A stretch of 64,000 bases of DNA from Demequina activiva. Its GTDB lineage: Bacteria; Actinomycetota; Actinomycetes; Actinomycetales; Demequinaceae. The notes below the pieces were generated by a model. The model saw nothing but the letters and a program-made list of their open reading frames with translations. It did no database searches and had not been told where the DNA came from. Of the stretch, positions 32,992-42,048 are shown one piece after another; the stretch's first letter is position 1, and every line of letters starts with the position of its first letter. The translations under genes and the position numbers were made by a program. Where the stretch lies: the NCBI RefSeq assembly GCF_016862815.1, contig NZ_BONR01000001.1, forward strand, positions 682,001 through 746,000, given 5' to 3'.

Positions 32992-35316
32992 TCAGGCGAA
33001 GTGCGCACGGACCGGCGCTGCCCAGGCCTCGCGCAGCTCGGACAGCCGCAGGGTGAACTGGTCCTGCACGTCCAGGACCGCGTCGTCGCCGTCCTCGGTG
33101 ACTCCCAGGCGGATCGCGGGCACGCCTCGAGCCTCGAGCATCGCCACCAGGCGGGTCTCCTCATCGCGGGGCAGGGCCACCAGCACCCGTCCCTGGGTCT
33201 CGGACAGCAGCGCGGTCGCGGCGTCGACGCCGTCGCGCTCGATGATCTCGTCCAGGACGATGCGCGCTCCCACCCCGTAGCGCAGCGCGCCCTGGGCGAT
33301 CGCTGCGGCCAGGCCGCCCTCGCTCACCTCGCGCGCGGCGTCGATGAGGCCGTCGCGGCTCGCGGAGACCATGACCTCGGCCAGCACCTTCTCGGCCTCG
33401 ATGTCGACGGCCGGCGGCAGCCCGCCCAGGTGGCCGGACAGCTCGGCGTAGCGGGAGCCGTTCAGGTCCGCGCCGGTGGTGCCCAACAGGTAGAGCAGCT
33501 GGCCGCCCTTGCGCCAGCCGGACGGGGTGACGCGCTCGACGGTGTCGAGGATGCCCAGCATGCCGACGATGGCATTGGGGTTGATCGACGAGTCGATCCG
33601 CCCCGGCTCGCCGGTGCCGTTGTACAGCGAGACGTTGCCACCGGTGACCGGCACGCCCAGCTCCGCGCACACATCTGCCAGCCCGCGGATCGCCTCGACG
33701 AACTGCCACATCGCGTCCGGGTCCTCGGGCGAGCCGAAGTTGAGACCGTCGGTGATGGCCGTGGGGACGGCGCCGGCGAGCGCGACAGCCCGGTAGGCGG
33801 CGACCACCGCGTGGCGGGCGCCGTTGTAGGGATCGAGCTTGGTGTAGCGGTCGTTGCTGCGCGTGGCGATCGCGACGCCGCGACCCGAGGACTCGTCCAC
33901 GCGCACCACGCCCACCGTGTCCGGGCGGGCCAGCGCGGTGTTGCCCTGGACGTAGCGGTCGTAGCGGTCAGTGATCCATGAGCGGTCCGCGAGGTTGGGG
34001 CTCGCCATCAGCTCGACCACGGCGTCGCGCAGAGCGTCGCCCGAGGCGGGGAGCTGGGCCGAGAACGCATCGGCCTGCAGCGTGTCCATCCATGCCGGGC
34101 GCGCGTAGGGGCGGTCGTAGGTGGGGCCCTCGTGCGCGACGGTGCGCGGGTCGACGTCGACGATGCGCTGGCCGTGGTGGTCGATCGTGAGGCGGCCGGA
34201 GTCGTTGACCTCGCCCACCACGGAGGACTCGACGTCCCACTTGGCGGCGATCTCCATGAACTCATCGAGCTTGTCCGGCGTCACCACCGCCATCATGCGC
34301 TCCTGCGACTCGGACATGAGGATCTCACCGGCGTTCAGCGTGGGATCGCGCAGCAGCACGTCGTCGAGCCAGACGTGCATCCCCCCGGAGCCGTTCGAGG
34401 CCAGCTCGGAGGTCGCGCACGAGATGCCCGCAGCGCCCAGGTCCTGGATGCCCTGCACCACGTCCGCACGGAACAGCTCGAGGCAGCACTCGATGAGCAC
34501 CTTCTCCATGAACGGGTCGCCCACCTGGACGGACGGCCGCTTGGCGGGCACGCCGTCCTCGAAGGTCTCGGACGCCAGGATGCTCGCGCCGCCGATGCCG
34601 TCGCCTCCCGTGCGTGCGCCGAACAGCACCACCTTGTTGCCCACGCCCTCCGCGCTGGCCAGGTGGATGTCCTCGTGCCTCATCACGCCCACGCACAGGG
34701 CGTTCACCAGCGGGTTGCCCTGATAGCTGGGGTCGAAGAGCGAGCCACCGCCGATGTTGGGCAGGCCCAGCGAGTTGCCGTAGCTGCCCACGCCCTCGAC
34801 CACGCCGTGCACCACGCGCGCCGTGTCGGGGTGATCGATGGCGCCGAAGCGCAGCTCGTCCATGCCCGCCACCGGGCGCGCGCCCATCGCGAGGATGTCG
34901 CGGACGATGCCGCCCACACCCGTCGCGGCGCCCTGCATGGGCTCCACGTAGGACGGGTGATTGTGGGACTCGATCTTGAACGTCACGGCCCAGCCGTCGC
35001 CGATGTCCACCACGCCGGCGTTCTCGCCCATGCCCACCATGAGGCGCTCCTTCATGGCCTCGGTGGTCTTCTCGCCGAACTGCTTGAGGTGGATCTTCGA
35101 GGACTTGTAGCTGCAGTGCTCGGACCACATCACGGAGTACATCGCGAGCTCGGCGGCGGTGGGGCGACGGCCCAGCAGGTCGACGATGCGCTGGTACTCG
35201 TCCGGCTTGAGCCCCAGCTCCGCGAACGGCATCTCCTGATCGGGGGTGGCTGCGGCAGCATCCACGGTGTCCAGGTTCTGCGCGGGGTCGAGCTGCGGAG
35301 CGGGTGCGTCGGTCAT
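32992..35316 (-). CDS. purL: Phosphoribosylformylglycinamidine synthase subunit PurL
   Basis: This 774-residue protein makes FGAM from FGAR and ATP, using ammonia from PurQ. Its size fits the small, three-subunit (PurLQS) form. Motifs: [12 protein letters not shown] near residue 64, [13 protein letters not shown] near 115, GVGGIVRDI near 132, [12 protein letters not shown] near 472. AAGGGATCTC precedes the ATG. PurQ and PurS are not in this window. Confidence 0.95.
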   Translation of the reverse strand: MTDAPAPQLDPAQNLDTVDAAAATPDQEMPFAELGLKPDEYQRIVDLLGRRPTAAELAMYSVMWSEHCSYKSSKIHLKQFGEKTTEAMKERLMVGMGENAGVVDIGDGWAVTFKIESHNHPSYVEPMQGAATGVGGIVRDILAMGARPVAGMDELRFGAIDHPDTARVVHGVVEGVGSYGNSLGLPNIGGGSLFDPSYQGNPLVNALCVGVMRHEDIHLASAEGVGNKVVLFGARTGGDGIGGASILASETFEDGVPAKRPSVQVGDPFMEKVLIECCLELFRADVVQGIQDLGAAGISCATSELASNGSGGMHVWLDDVLLRDPTLNAGEILMSESQERMMAVVTPDKLDEFMEIAAKWDVESSVVGEVNDSGRLTIDHHGQRIVDVDPRTVAHEGPTYDRPYARPAWMDTLQADAFSAQLPASGDALRDAVVELMASPNLADRSWITDRYDRYVQGNTALARPDTVGVVRVDESSGRGVAIATRSNDRYTKLDPYNGARHAVVAAYRAVALAGAVPTAITDGLNFGSPEDPDAMWQFVEAIRGLADVCAELGVPVTGGNVSLYNGTGEPGRIDSSINPNAIVGMLGILDTVERVTPSGWRKGGQLLYLLGTTGADLNGSRYAELSGHLGGLPPAVDIEAEKVLAEVMVSASRDGLIDAAREVSEGGLAAAIAQGALRYGVGARIVLDEIIERDGVDAATALLSETQGRVLVALPRDEETRLVAMLEARGVPAIRLGVTEDGDDAVLDVQDQFTLRLSELREAWAAPVRAHFA

Positions 35317-35372
35317 GAGATCCCTTGGAAGCGAGGCGGCCGGGCGTACGTGGCACAGACTACCCGCGCGCG

Positions 35373-35404
35373 TGACGGCCACCGGGCCCGCGCATCGGCC
35401 GTCA
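35373..35404 (-). terminator. Hairpin downstream of the hypothetical gene
   Basis: TGACGGCC (35373-35380) pairs with GGCCGTCA (35397-35404) around a 16-base loop, starting 25 bases beyond the stop of the gene at 35429. One arm is part of an intergenic GCATCGGCC word. Weak as a terminator. Confidence 0.4.
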
Positions 35405-35428
35405 GCCGACGTCGCGGCGGCAGGGGCG

Positions 35429-35860
35429 TCAGCGGGCCCTGTGCGCCTCGACCGCCGCGCGAGCGGCGCGCAGCACGTCCGTGTGGTCCATGCCGGCGGC
35501 GCGCACATGGAGGTGGTCCAGTCCCTCCCAGTCGTACGCCGTGATGCCGTCGACGCTGCCCACGATCTCGCCGATGCGCTCAGCCGCGGCGGAGCCCAGC
35601 ACGGACTCCACCGATGGCGACACCCAGAGCACGTGCGTGAAGCCGTCGCGGCGCGACGTGCCGCAGTCGATGAGCACGGCCGCGGCCACGGTGGAGGGCG
35701 CGGCGGCCGGGGCGAGGTGCTCGCCACGGCGCCGGCCCGGCAGGTCTGCGGGAGCGTCCTCGTCGCGGGCCGGGGTGAAGGCATCGGCGCCTCGCTCGAG
35801 ACCCTGGGCAAGGGTCGAGAGCACGCCGTCCTTGCGATCGTCGCCGCTCGCGTGTGCCAT
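35429..35860 (-). CDS. Hypothetical protein
   Basis: The 143-residue protein has a polar, disordered first third (to about residue 45) and a folded region with [26 protein letters not shown] and a C-terminal amphipathic helix. I cannot assign a family. Its coding status is supported by GC-rich third positions and compact intergenic spacing. The ATG at 35860 is preferred; an ATG at 35896 would add 12 residues. It is divergent from the histidine kinase gene. Confidence 0.6.
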   Translation of the reverse strand: MAHASGDDRKDGVLSTLAQGLERGADAFTPARDEDAPADLPGRRRGEHLAPAAAPSTVAAAVLIDCGTSRRDGFTHVLWVSPSVESVLGSAAAERIGEIVGSVDGITAYDWEGLDHLHVRAAGMDHTDVLRAARAAVEAHRAR

Positions 35861-35989
35861 CACGTCAGTCCTATCGGCCGATTCGTCCGTTTCCATGACA
35901 ACGCACAAGCGCGCTGTTGTGAACCCCTCGTGACGAATCAGACATGTCGCCCTCGTTGCGACGGAGCACCACGGCTCTAGGGTGAGCGC

Positions 35990-36751
35990 ATGGAATGGGC
36001 CGGGCTCGTCATCGCCGCATGCGCCGTGGGACTGGGCGCCGTGCTGGGCGTGCGCCTCCAGCGCGCGCACGCGCAGATCGCGTCGCTCGAGCAGCAGCTC
36101 GCGCGCGACACGGAGGCGGAGCGTGCCCTGGCCGCCGCCGCGGAGCGCGCTCGCATCGCGCGCGAGATGCACGACGTCGTGGCCCACACCCTGTCCGTGG
36201 TGGTCGCGCAGGCCGACGGCGGGCGCTTCGCCGCCGCCGAGGACCCCGAGGCCGCGACCCGGGCCTTGGGCACCATCAGCGAGGTGGGCCGCTCCGCGCT
36301 GGGCGAGATGCGCGCGCTCCTGGGACTGCTGCGTGACGCCGACGACGAGGCCGCGCTGGGCCCGCAGCCCAGCATCGAGGACATCCCGGCGTTGGTGGCG
36401 GCCACGCGCGACGGCGGCCTGGACGTGAGCTTCGTGACCACCGGCACCCCGCGGCCGCTGCCCATCGGCGCTGGCCTCGCGCTGTACCGGATCGCGCAGG
36501 AGGCGCTCACCAACGTGCTGAAGCACGCCGGGCCCGCACCGCGCGCCTTCGTGCAGCTCACGTGGGAGGACGGCGCGCTGGTGCTGACGGTCTCGGACGA
36601 CGGCCGGGGAGCCGCCGCGCGCGACGACGGCAACGGCCAGGGGCTCGCGGGCATGCGCGAGCGCGCGACCGTCTTTGGCGGCACGCTGAGCGCCGGGCCC
36701 CGCGCGGGCGGCGGCTACCTGGTGCGCGCGACGCTGCCGCGATCCTCCTGA
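35990..36751 (+). CDS. NarL-type sensor histidine kinase, reduced N-terminus
   Basis: This 253-residue kinase has one N-terminal membrane helix (residues 4-22), a short coiled coil, the HisKA_3 box REMHDVVAHTLSVVVAQADG (phospho-acceptor His near 60), and a HATPase domain with ALTNVLKHAG and SDDGRG. Most of this family have four or more membrane segments, so the sensing part is greatly reduced. TAGGGT ends 6 bases before the ATG, consistent with a leaderless start. Its partner is the regulator at 37288. Confidence 0.88.
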   Translation: MEWAGLVIAACAVGLGAVLGVRLQRAHAQIASLEQQLARDTEAERALAAAAERARIAREMHDVVAHTLSVVVAQADGGRFAAAEDPEAATRALGTISEVGRSALGEMRALLGLLRDADDEAALGPQPSIEDIPALVAATRDGGLDVSFVTTGTPRPLPIGAGLALYRIAQEALTNVLKHAGPAPRAFVQLTWEDGALVLTVSDDGRGAAARDDGNGQGLAGMRERATVFGGTLSAGPRAGGGYLVRATLPRSS

Positions 36752-36787
36752 CGTCGCCCCGGCGCGCGACCGGGCATACTGGCGCCC

Positions 36788-37291
36788 ATGACCGGCACCG
36801 ATGAGCGCGAGATCCTCACCTGGCAGGGCTACGGCGACGCGTCGCGCGAGATCGCGCAGATGGTGGTCGACTCCGGGTACGAGCCCGAGGTGGTGGTGGC
36901 CGTCGCACGCGGCGGGCTTCCGGTGGGTGGCGCGCTGGCCTACGCACTGGGCACCAAGGGCGTGGGGACCCTGAACGTGGAGTTCTACACGGGCATCGAT
37001 GAGCGGCTGCCTGCCCCCGTGCTGCTGCCGCCCCTGCTGGACACGGATGCGATGTCCGGACTGCGCGTGCTGATCGCGGACGACGTCGCGGACACGGGCG
37101 AGACGCTCGCGCTGGTGAAGGACCTCATGGCTCAGCACGCCGGGGAGGTGCGCACCGCCGTGCTCTACGCGAAGCCGCGATCCATCATCGAGCCCGACTA
37201 CGTGTGGAAGCGCACCGACCAGTGGATCACCTTCCCCTGGTCCGCACTGCCGCCCGTGACTTCGGGCGCGGCCCACCCGGAGCAGGGATGA
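36788..37291 (+). CDS. Phosphoribosyltransferase family protein
   Basis: The 167-residue protein has the type I PRTase PRPP loop VLIADDVADTGETL near residues 95-108 and an early substrate-binding VAVARGGLPVGGALA near 38-52, as in the xanthine/guanine-type PRTases. It is probably a purine salvage or regulatory PRTase. It sits between a histidine kinase and its response regulator, overlapping the regulator start by ATGA. CATACT ends 7 bases before its ATG, suggesting a separate leaderless start. Confidence 0.85.
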   Translation: MTGTDEREILTWQGYGDASREIAQMVVDSGYEPEVVVAVARGGLPVGGALAYALGTKGVGTLNVEFYTGIDERLPAPVLLPPLLDTDAMSGLRVLIADDVADTGETLALVKDLMAQHAGEVRTAVLYAKPRSIIEPDYVWKRTDQWITFPWSALPPVTSGAAHPEQG

Positions 37292-37947
37292 CCATCCGCG
37301 TCGCGCTGGTCGACGACCAGCAGCTGATCCGTGCGGGCTTCCGCATGGTCGTGGACTCGCAGGCGGACATGGAGGTGGTCGCGGAGGCCGGGGACGGCGC
37401 CGCCGCGGTGGAGACGCTCACAGCGCTTCGCGAGCCCGCCGACGTGGTGCTCATGGACGTGCGCATGCCGGGCACCGACGGGATCGAGGCATGCCGCGCC
37501 ATCGCCGATGCGCTTCCCACGCGAGTGGTCATCCTCACCACGTTCGACCTGGATGAGTACGTGCTGTCCGCGATCAAGGCGGGCGCGAGCGGCTTCCTGC
37601 TCAAGGATGCGCCGCCTGAGGACCTGCTCGCCGCGATCCGCACGGTCTTCTCTGGCGACGCGGTGATCGCGCCATCGTCCACGCGGCGCCTGCTCGCGAA
37701 GGTGGCGACGCTGGACGCAGAGCCCGCCGATGCGCACGCTCTGGCGCAGCTCACGGACCGCGAGCGCGAGGTGCTCACCCTCATGGCGCGCGGGCGGTCC
37801 AACCAGGAGATCTGCGCAGAGCTGTTCCTGGCCGAGCCGACGGTCAAGACCCATGTGGGCCGGGTGCTCGCCAAGATGGGCGCCCGGGACCGCGTTCAGG
37901 CCGTGGTCATGGCCTTCGAGGCGGGGCTGGTGCGCCCGCAGGGCTGA
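37288..37947 (+). CDS. NarL/FixJ family response regulator
   Basis: This 219-residue regulator has a receiver domain with the acidic pair DD at 9-10, phospho-acceptor Asp57 (VVLMDVRMPG), Thr/Lys switch residues (ILTTFD, FLLKDAP), and a LuxR-type helix-turn-helix (LTDREREVLTLMARGRSNQE, then PTVKTHVGRVLAKM). Its ATG overlaps the PRTase stop. It is expected to be phosphorylated by the kinase at 35990. Targets are unknown; the serpin and ABC genes that follow are positional candidates. Confidence 0.92.
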   Translation: MTIRVALVDDQQLIRAGFRMVVDSQADMEVVAEAGDGAAAVETLTALREPADVVLMDVRMPGTDGIEACRAIADALPTRVVILTTFDLDEYVLSAIKAGASGFLLKDAPPEDLLAAIRTVFSGDAVIAPSSTRRLLAKVATLDAEPADAHALAQLTDREREVLTLMARGRSNQEICAELFLAEPTVKTHVGRVLAKMGARDRVQAVVMAFEAGLVRPQG

Positions 37948-37975
37948 TGTCAGTGCGATGCGCTTGGCTGACGGC

Positions 37976-39172
37976 ATGACCAGCCCTCCTGCCGAGCGAC
38001 CTCAGCCGTGCTCCGAGCTCGTGCCCTCACTGGCGCGCGGCATCGACGAGGCGGGCTACGCGATCTTCCGCGCGTGCGCGTCCGGCACGGACAACACCGT
38101 GGTGTCGCCCGCCTCGATAGGGCTCGCGTTCGGGATGGCCGATGCCGGGGCGAGCGGGCAGCTCGCCGTCGCCATCGCGGCGGGGTTCGGGCTTCCGGCG
38201 TCGGGACGGGAGCGGCTGGCGGCGTTCAACGCCTACCAGCAGCGGCTGTCGACCGCACCGGACGCCGCGAGCGCGGACCCGGCGACCGGCGAGGCCGTCG
38301 AGCCGCCCACCGTGGTCGTGGCGAACAGGGTCTTCACCGACGCAGGGGACGAGCCTCGACCCGAGTACCGCGAGGTGCTGGCGACGTGGTTCGGCGCGGG
38401 CGCGGAGTCCGTGCCCCTGCGGACCGAGCCCGGCGCGGCGGCGGAGCGCATGAACGCCTGGGTCGACGAGCACACGCAGGGCCTCGTTCGCGACCTGTTC
38501 GCGGCGGAGTCGTTCTCCGAGGCGTCACGGCTGGTGCTGCTGAACGCGCTGGCGATGACGGCGACCTGGCGCGACGAGCTCCTGCCGGAGGACACGGAGG
38601 ACGAGCCCTTCACGCGGCTCGACGGCTCCCAGGTGGACGTGCCCCTCATGGATGCGACGGCAACCGCCGCGGGCGTCGCGGAGATCGACGGAGGCGTGGC
38701 CGCCGCGCTGGCGTATGCGGGCGGACAGCTCGAGATGGTGGTCATCGTGCCCGAGTCCGGGCGCTTCGAGCAGATGCGGGACCGCATGGGCACGGCACTG
38801 ATGGAGGAGCTCGACCTGTCGTGGCTGCACTCCGGCTGCACGGTGAGACTTCCGCGCTTCGAGGCAGCCTCCACCGTCGCCCTCCGGGACGTGATGGCGG
38901 ACGCGCTCGGGGTCGAGGGCCTCTTCGACACGGATGGCCTCGACGGCATCGGCGATCATCTCCAGATCGCGGACGCGATCCACGCCACCAGCGTGATCGT
39001 GGACGAGAAGGGCACGGAGGCGGCGGCTGTCACCGGCATCGGCATCGCGCTCACGGGCGCGCCTCTCGAGTGGCTGGACGTGCGAGCGGACCAGCCTTTC
39101 CTCTACGTGATCCGGGACGTCGACACCGGCGCGGCGCTGTTCGTGGGACAGGTGCTCGACCCGTCTCCGTGA
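37976..39172 (+). CDS. Serpin family protease inhibitor
   Basis: The 398-residue protein has serpin landmarks: NTVVSPASIGLAFGMADAGA near residue 39, LVLLNALAMTATW near 184, and the reactive-loop hinge EKGTEAAAVTG near 343-353, followed after the loop by ADQPFLYVIRDVDTGAALFVG. Counting from the hinge, the bait bond lies around ALTG, but the loop is a few residues longer than in alpha-1-antitrypsin, so this is uncertain. No signal peptide is seen, so it appears cytosolic. The start may also be ATG 37958. Target protease unknown. Confidence 0.85.
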   Translation: MTSPPAERPQPCSELVPSLARGIDEAGYAIFRACASGTDNTVVSPASIGLAFGMADAGASGQLAVAIAAGFGLPASGRERLAAFNAYQQRLSTAPDAASADPATGEAVEPPTVVVANRVFTDAGDEPRPEYREVLATWFGAGAESVPLRTEPGAAAERMNAWVDEHTQGLVRDLFAAESFSEASRLVLLNALAMTATWRDELLPEDTEDEPFTRLDGSQVDVPLMDATATAAGVAEIDGGVAAALAYAGGQLEMVVIVPESGRFEQMRDRMGTALMEELDLSWLHSGCTVRLPRFEAASTVALRDVMADALGVEGLFDTDGLDGIGDHLQIADAIHATSVIVDEKGTEAAAVTGIGIALTGAPLEWLDVRADQPFLYVIRDVDTGAALFVGQVLDPSP

Positions 39173-39256
39173 GGCGAGACTCATACCCGGGTATCACGCG
39201 AAGACCACACCCCAGTCCGATGCGCCTGCCCCTGCCTCGGCTCTAGCGTGCCTGGT

Positions 39257-40033
39257 ATGGCTGATATCACCGCCCCCGAGGTTGGCACCCACGCGTCGGC
39301 ACCCGTCGCGCTCACGGCCCGGGGGCTCACCAAGACCTACGGCTCCGGCGACGCCGCCGTCACCGCCGTCGACCACGTGGACCTCGACATCCCAGGGGGC
39401 GTTCTCACCGCGGTGATGGGGCCCTCCGGCTCAGGCAAGACCACGCTGGTGCACCTGCTCGCCGGGCTGGATAGGCCGGACTCCGGCGAGGTGTGGATCG
39501 GCGACGACAACCTCGCAGCACTGAGCGACAAGCAGCTCGCGAAGGTGCGCGGCCGCGTGGTGGGGTTCGTCTTCCAGGGCTTCAACCTCATCCAGACCAT
39601 GAGCGGGCGCGACAACATCCAGCTGCCGCTGCGACTCAACGGACTCCGCCGGGACGACGAGTGGTTCGCGGGCCTGGTGGACATGCTGGGCATCGACCGC
39701 GAGCTGGACCGCAAGCCCTTCGAGATGTCGGGTGGTCAGCAGCAACGGGTCGCCATCGCCCGCGCGCTGATCACCCGGCCGCGCGTGGTGCTCGCGGACG
39801 AGCCCACCGGCAATCTGGACACCCACGCCAGCGCGGAGATCCTCTCCCACCTGCGCGTGAGCTGCCGCGAGCTCGGTCAGTCCGTGGTGATGGTGACGCA
39901 CGATCCGACTGCGGCGTCCTACGCGGGTCGCGTGCTGCTGTTCGCGAACGGCCGCGTCGAGGGACACATCACGGACCCGTCACCGGACTCGGTGCTCGCG
40001 GGACTCGACGCACTGGCGGGGGTGGAGCGATGA
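39257..40033 (+). CDS. ABC transporter ATP-binding protein (MacB/LolD type)
   Basis: This 258-residue ATPase has Walker [10 protein letters not shown] near residues 55-63, the signature [15 protein letters not shown] near 158, Walker [10 protein letters not shown] near 180, and the switch His in VMVTHD. It belongs to the group that works with FtsX-like permeases, two of which follow with ATGA overlaps. TAGCGT ends 7 bases before the ATG. The substrate is unknown; antimicrobial peptide or lipoprotein-type export is usual for the family. Confidence 0.92.
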   Translation: MADITAPEVGTHASAPVALTARGLTKTYGSGDAAVTAVDHVDLDIPGGVLTAVMGPSGSGKTTLVHLLAGLDRPDSGEVWIGDDNLAALSDKQLAKVRGRVVGFVFQGFNLIQTMSGRDNIQLPLRLNGLRRDDEWFAGLVDMLGIDRELDRKPFEMSGGQQQRVAIARALITRPRVVLADEPTGNLDTHASAEILSHLRVSCRELGQSVVMVTHDPTAASYAGRVLLFANGRVEGHITDPSPDSVLAGLDALAGVER

Positions 40034-42048
40034 GGTGGGCAGCGCGGATCACGATCGGCCTGGCAGCGGCACTGGCGACGTCACTCTCCGGTCCGTTGTG
40101 GGTCGAGGCCGCATGGGCGTACGGACAGCGCATCCCCGGCTACTTCGACCTCATCTTCCTCGCCGTCTACACGATTCCCCTGTTCCTGATCGCGGGCGTG
40201 ATCGCATGGCTGTTCCTGCGGTTGGGCCTTGCGCCGCGACGCCACGAGATCGCGACGCGGCTCGCTCTGGGTCAGACGCGTTCCACGATGGTCTCGCAGG
40301 CGGCGCGCAGCGGCCTCAGGTCAGGTGCGATCGCCGCCGCAGTCGCGGCCGTCGCCTCGGCGATCGTCTCGCAGTTCACGTACGACGAGTCCGAGGCACC
40401 GTGGACCGGTGTGCTGTCGCAGACCACGCTCGTGGCCTACGTGGGCGTGGCCGTGATCGCGACGGCGACGAGCGTGCTGGTGCATGTGCTGGCCATGGCT
40501 GCGGTCACCCGCGGCACCCCGGACGCGGCCGACGCGGTCGTCGCTGCGGACGACGACGTCCCCGGCGAACGGCCCGGCTGGGTGAGAGGGGCTCGCCTGG
40601 CATGGTGGGGCGCGTACCTGCTGGGGCTGGGGGTCGCCGCGGTCAACCGCTTCGTGCCGCTCGACCCGTGGGCGATCGAGACTCTTGCGAACCCGGGCTG
40701 GCTCATGGTGACCAAGAACATCGCCATGACCATCGCCATCGTGGGGACGCTCTGGGTCGCAGGCGCGATGGCACGGCGAATCGCTGAGCGACTCGTCCGC
40801 GGCTCGGCACTCCTGCTGGGGCGTGGGGGCGCGGCAGGTGCGGGTTCCATCGCGGCGGACGGGCTCGCGCGCCGATCGGCGACCCGGACCCGCGTGGTGA
40901 CGCTCGCCGCGATCGTGTCCGGCCTGGTCGCGCTCTCGCTTGCCGGCCTGGGTCACTCCCAGGCCATCGATGCCGCGACGCGGGAGGCGTCTGCGGACGG
41001 CTACCTGTTCTCGGTCGACGTGTTCGGCGCGCAGACCCAGCCCGCGGGCTTCGCGACGCAGGCCCTCGACGCGGAGGCGCTCGCCGCTCTGGAGGCCGAT
41101 CCTCGCGTCGACGTGGTGCCCTTCTCGCTGCTGTTCGACGAGCCGTACGAGTACACCTCGTGCTACGCCGAGACCTGCTCCACGGGCACCGAGCAGGAGG
41201 TGCTGCTCGCCGTCGATGCCGAGGCGATGGACACCGTCGCGCCCAGCGCGCTGCGCACGCTGGGCCTGATGGACGGCGTCATCCTCAGCGGCACGCACTG
41301 GCAGACGGATCCGGAGGGGTTCCCTGCCGAGGAGGGCGCCACGATCGAGTTCACGTACTCCGAGGCCACCGACGAGACGCCCGTGTACCGCATCGGGACG
41401 TCCCTCGAGCTGGATCAGACCGCCCGGGAGTGGGCGGCAGAGACGTGGGGACCGGCGCCCACCAGCGGAGCGATGCTGTTCCCCGCCGCCGGCCAGCCCG
41501 CCGGGATGGACGTGTTCACCGTCGCCGACGAGTACTTCCCGCCGTCTACCGTATGGAGCCTGGATCCCGACAGCGGCGAGAGCTTCACGACCTTCGACGG
41601 CGTCGGCGTCGCACTGGCGGTGATCGGCCTCGGAGTGGGCGTGGTGATGATCGTGAGCACCACGGCCACCTCGGTGCGGATGCGTCGCCGCGAGCTGGCG
41701 ACCTTCGCTGCGCTGGGCGCCCGCCCTGCCGACCTGCGCGCCGCCCCGGTGTGGGAGGCCACCGTGCTCGCCGGCGCATCGGCCGTCGCCGGTGCTGTCG
41801 TGGGCGTGATCGTCTCCGTCACCACCACCAACGTGTTCCTGCTCGAAGCAGGGGCGCCCTTCGATCTGACCGAGATCCTCTGGCATCTGGGCGCCGACCT
41901 CGCGGCTGTGCCGTGGGTGTGGATGCTCGTGGTCGCCACGGGAACGGTCGCAGCAGCGGTCGTGGCGGCGGCGACGTTCAGCCGCTCGATGTCAGCGCGC
42001 TCCCCCGTCGATGAGCTCCGGACTGCGGACCGGGAGGGTGTCCGATGA
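40030..42048 (+). CDS. FtsX-like ABC permease (first)
   Basis: The 672-residue protein has an N-terminal hairpin, several central membrane segments, a large extracytoplasmic domain (about residues 330-510, with a CYAETC Cys pair), and a C-terminal FtsX domain near 520-660 (VRMRRRELATFAALGARPADLR). It forms a two-permease exporter with the next gene. It overlaps both neighbours by 4 bases, so the three proteins are made together. The first half is less canonical than the second. Confidence 0.85.
   Translation: MRWAARITIGLAAALATSLSGPLWVEAAWAYGQRIPGYFDLIFLAVYTIPLFLIAGVIAWLFLRLGLAPRRHEIATRLALGQTRSTMVSQAARSGLRSGAIAAAVAAVASAIVSQFTYDESEAPWTGVLSQTTLVAYVGVAVIATATSVLVHVLAMAAVTRGTPDAADAVVAADDDVPGERPGWVRGARLAWWGAYLLGLGVAAVNRFVPLDPWAIETLANPGWLMVTKNIAMTIAIVGTLWVAGAMARRIAERLVRGSALLLGRGGAAGAGSIAADGLARRSATRTRVVTLAAIVSGLVALSLAGLGHSQAIDAATREASADGYLFSVDVFGAQTQPAGFATQALDAEALAALEADPRVDVVPFSLLFDEPYEYTSCYAETCSTGTEQEVLLAVDAEAMDTVAPSALRTLGLMDGVILSGTHWQTDPEGFPAEEGATIEFTYSEATDETPVYRIGTSLELDQTAREWAAETWGPAPTSGAMLFPAAGQPAGMDVFTVADEYFPPSTVWSLDPDSGESFTTFDGVGVALAVIGLGVGVVMIVSTTATSVRMRRRELATFAALGARPADLRAAPVWEATVLAGASAVAGAVVGVIVSVTTTNVFLLEAGAPFDLTEILWHLGADLAAVPWVWMLVVATGTVAAAVVAAATFSRSMSARSPVDELRTADREGVR

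Noticed and set aside
35861..37276. Long minus-strand frame continuous with the hypothetical gene at 35429
   Set aside because: Most of it is antisense to the kinase and PRTase; only the part from 35860 downward has plausible coding properties.
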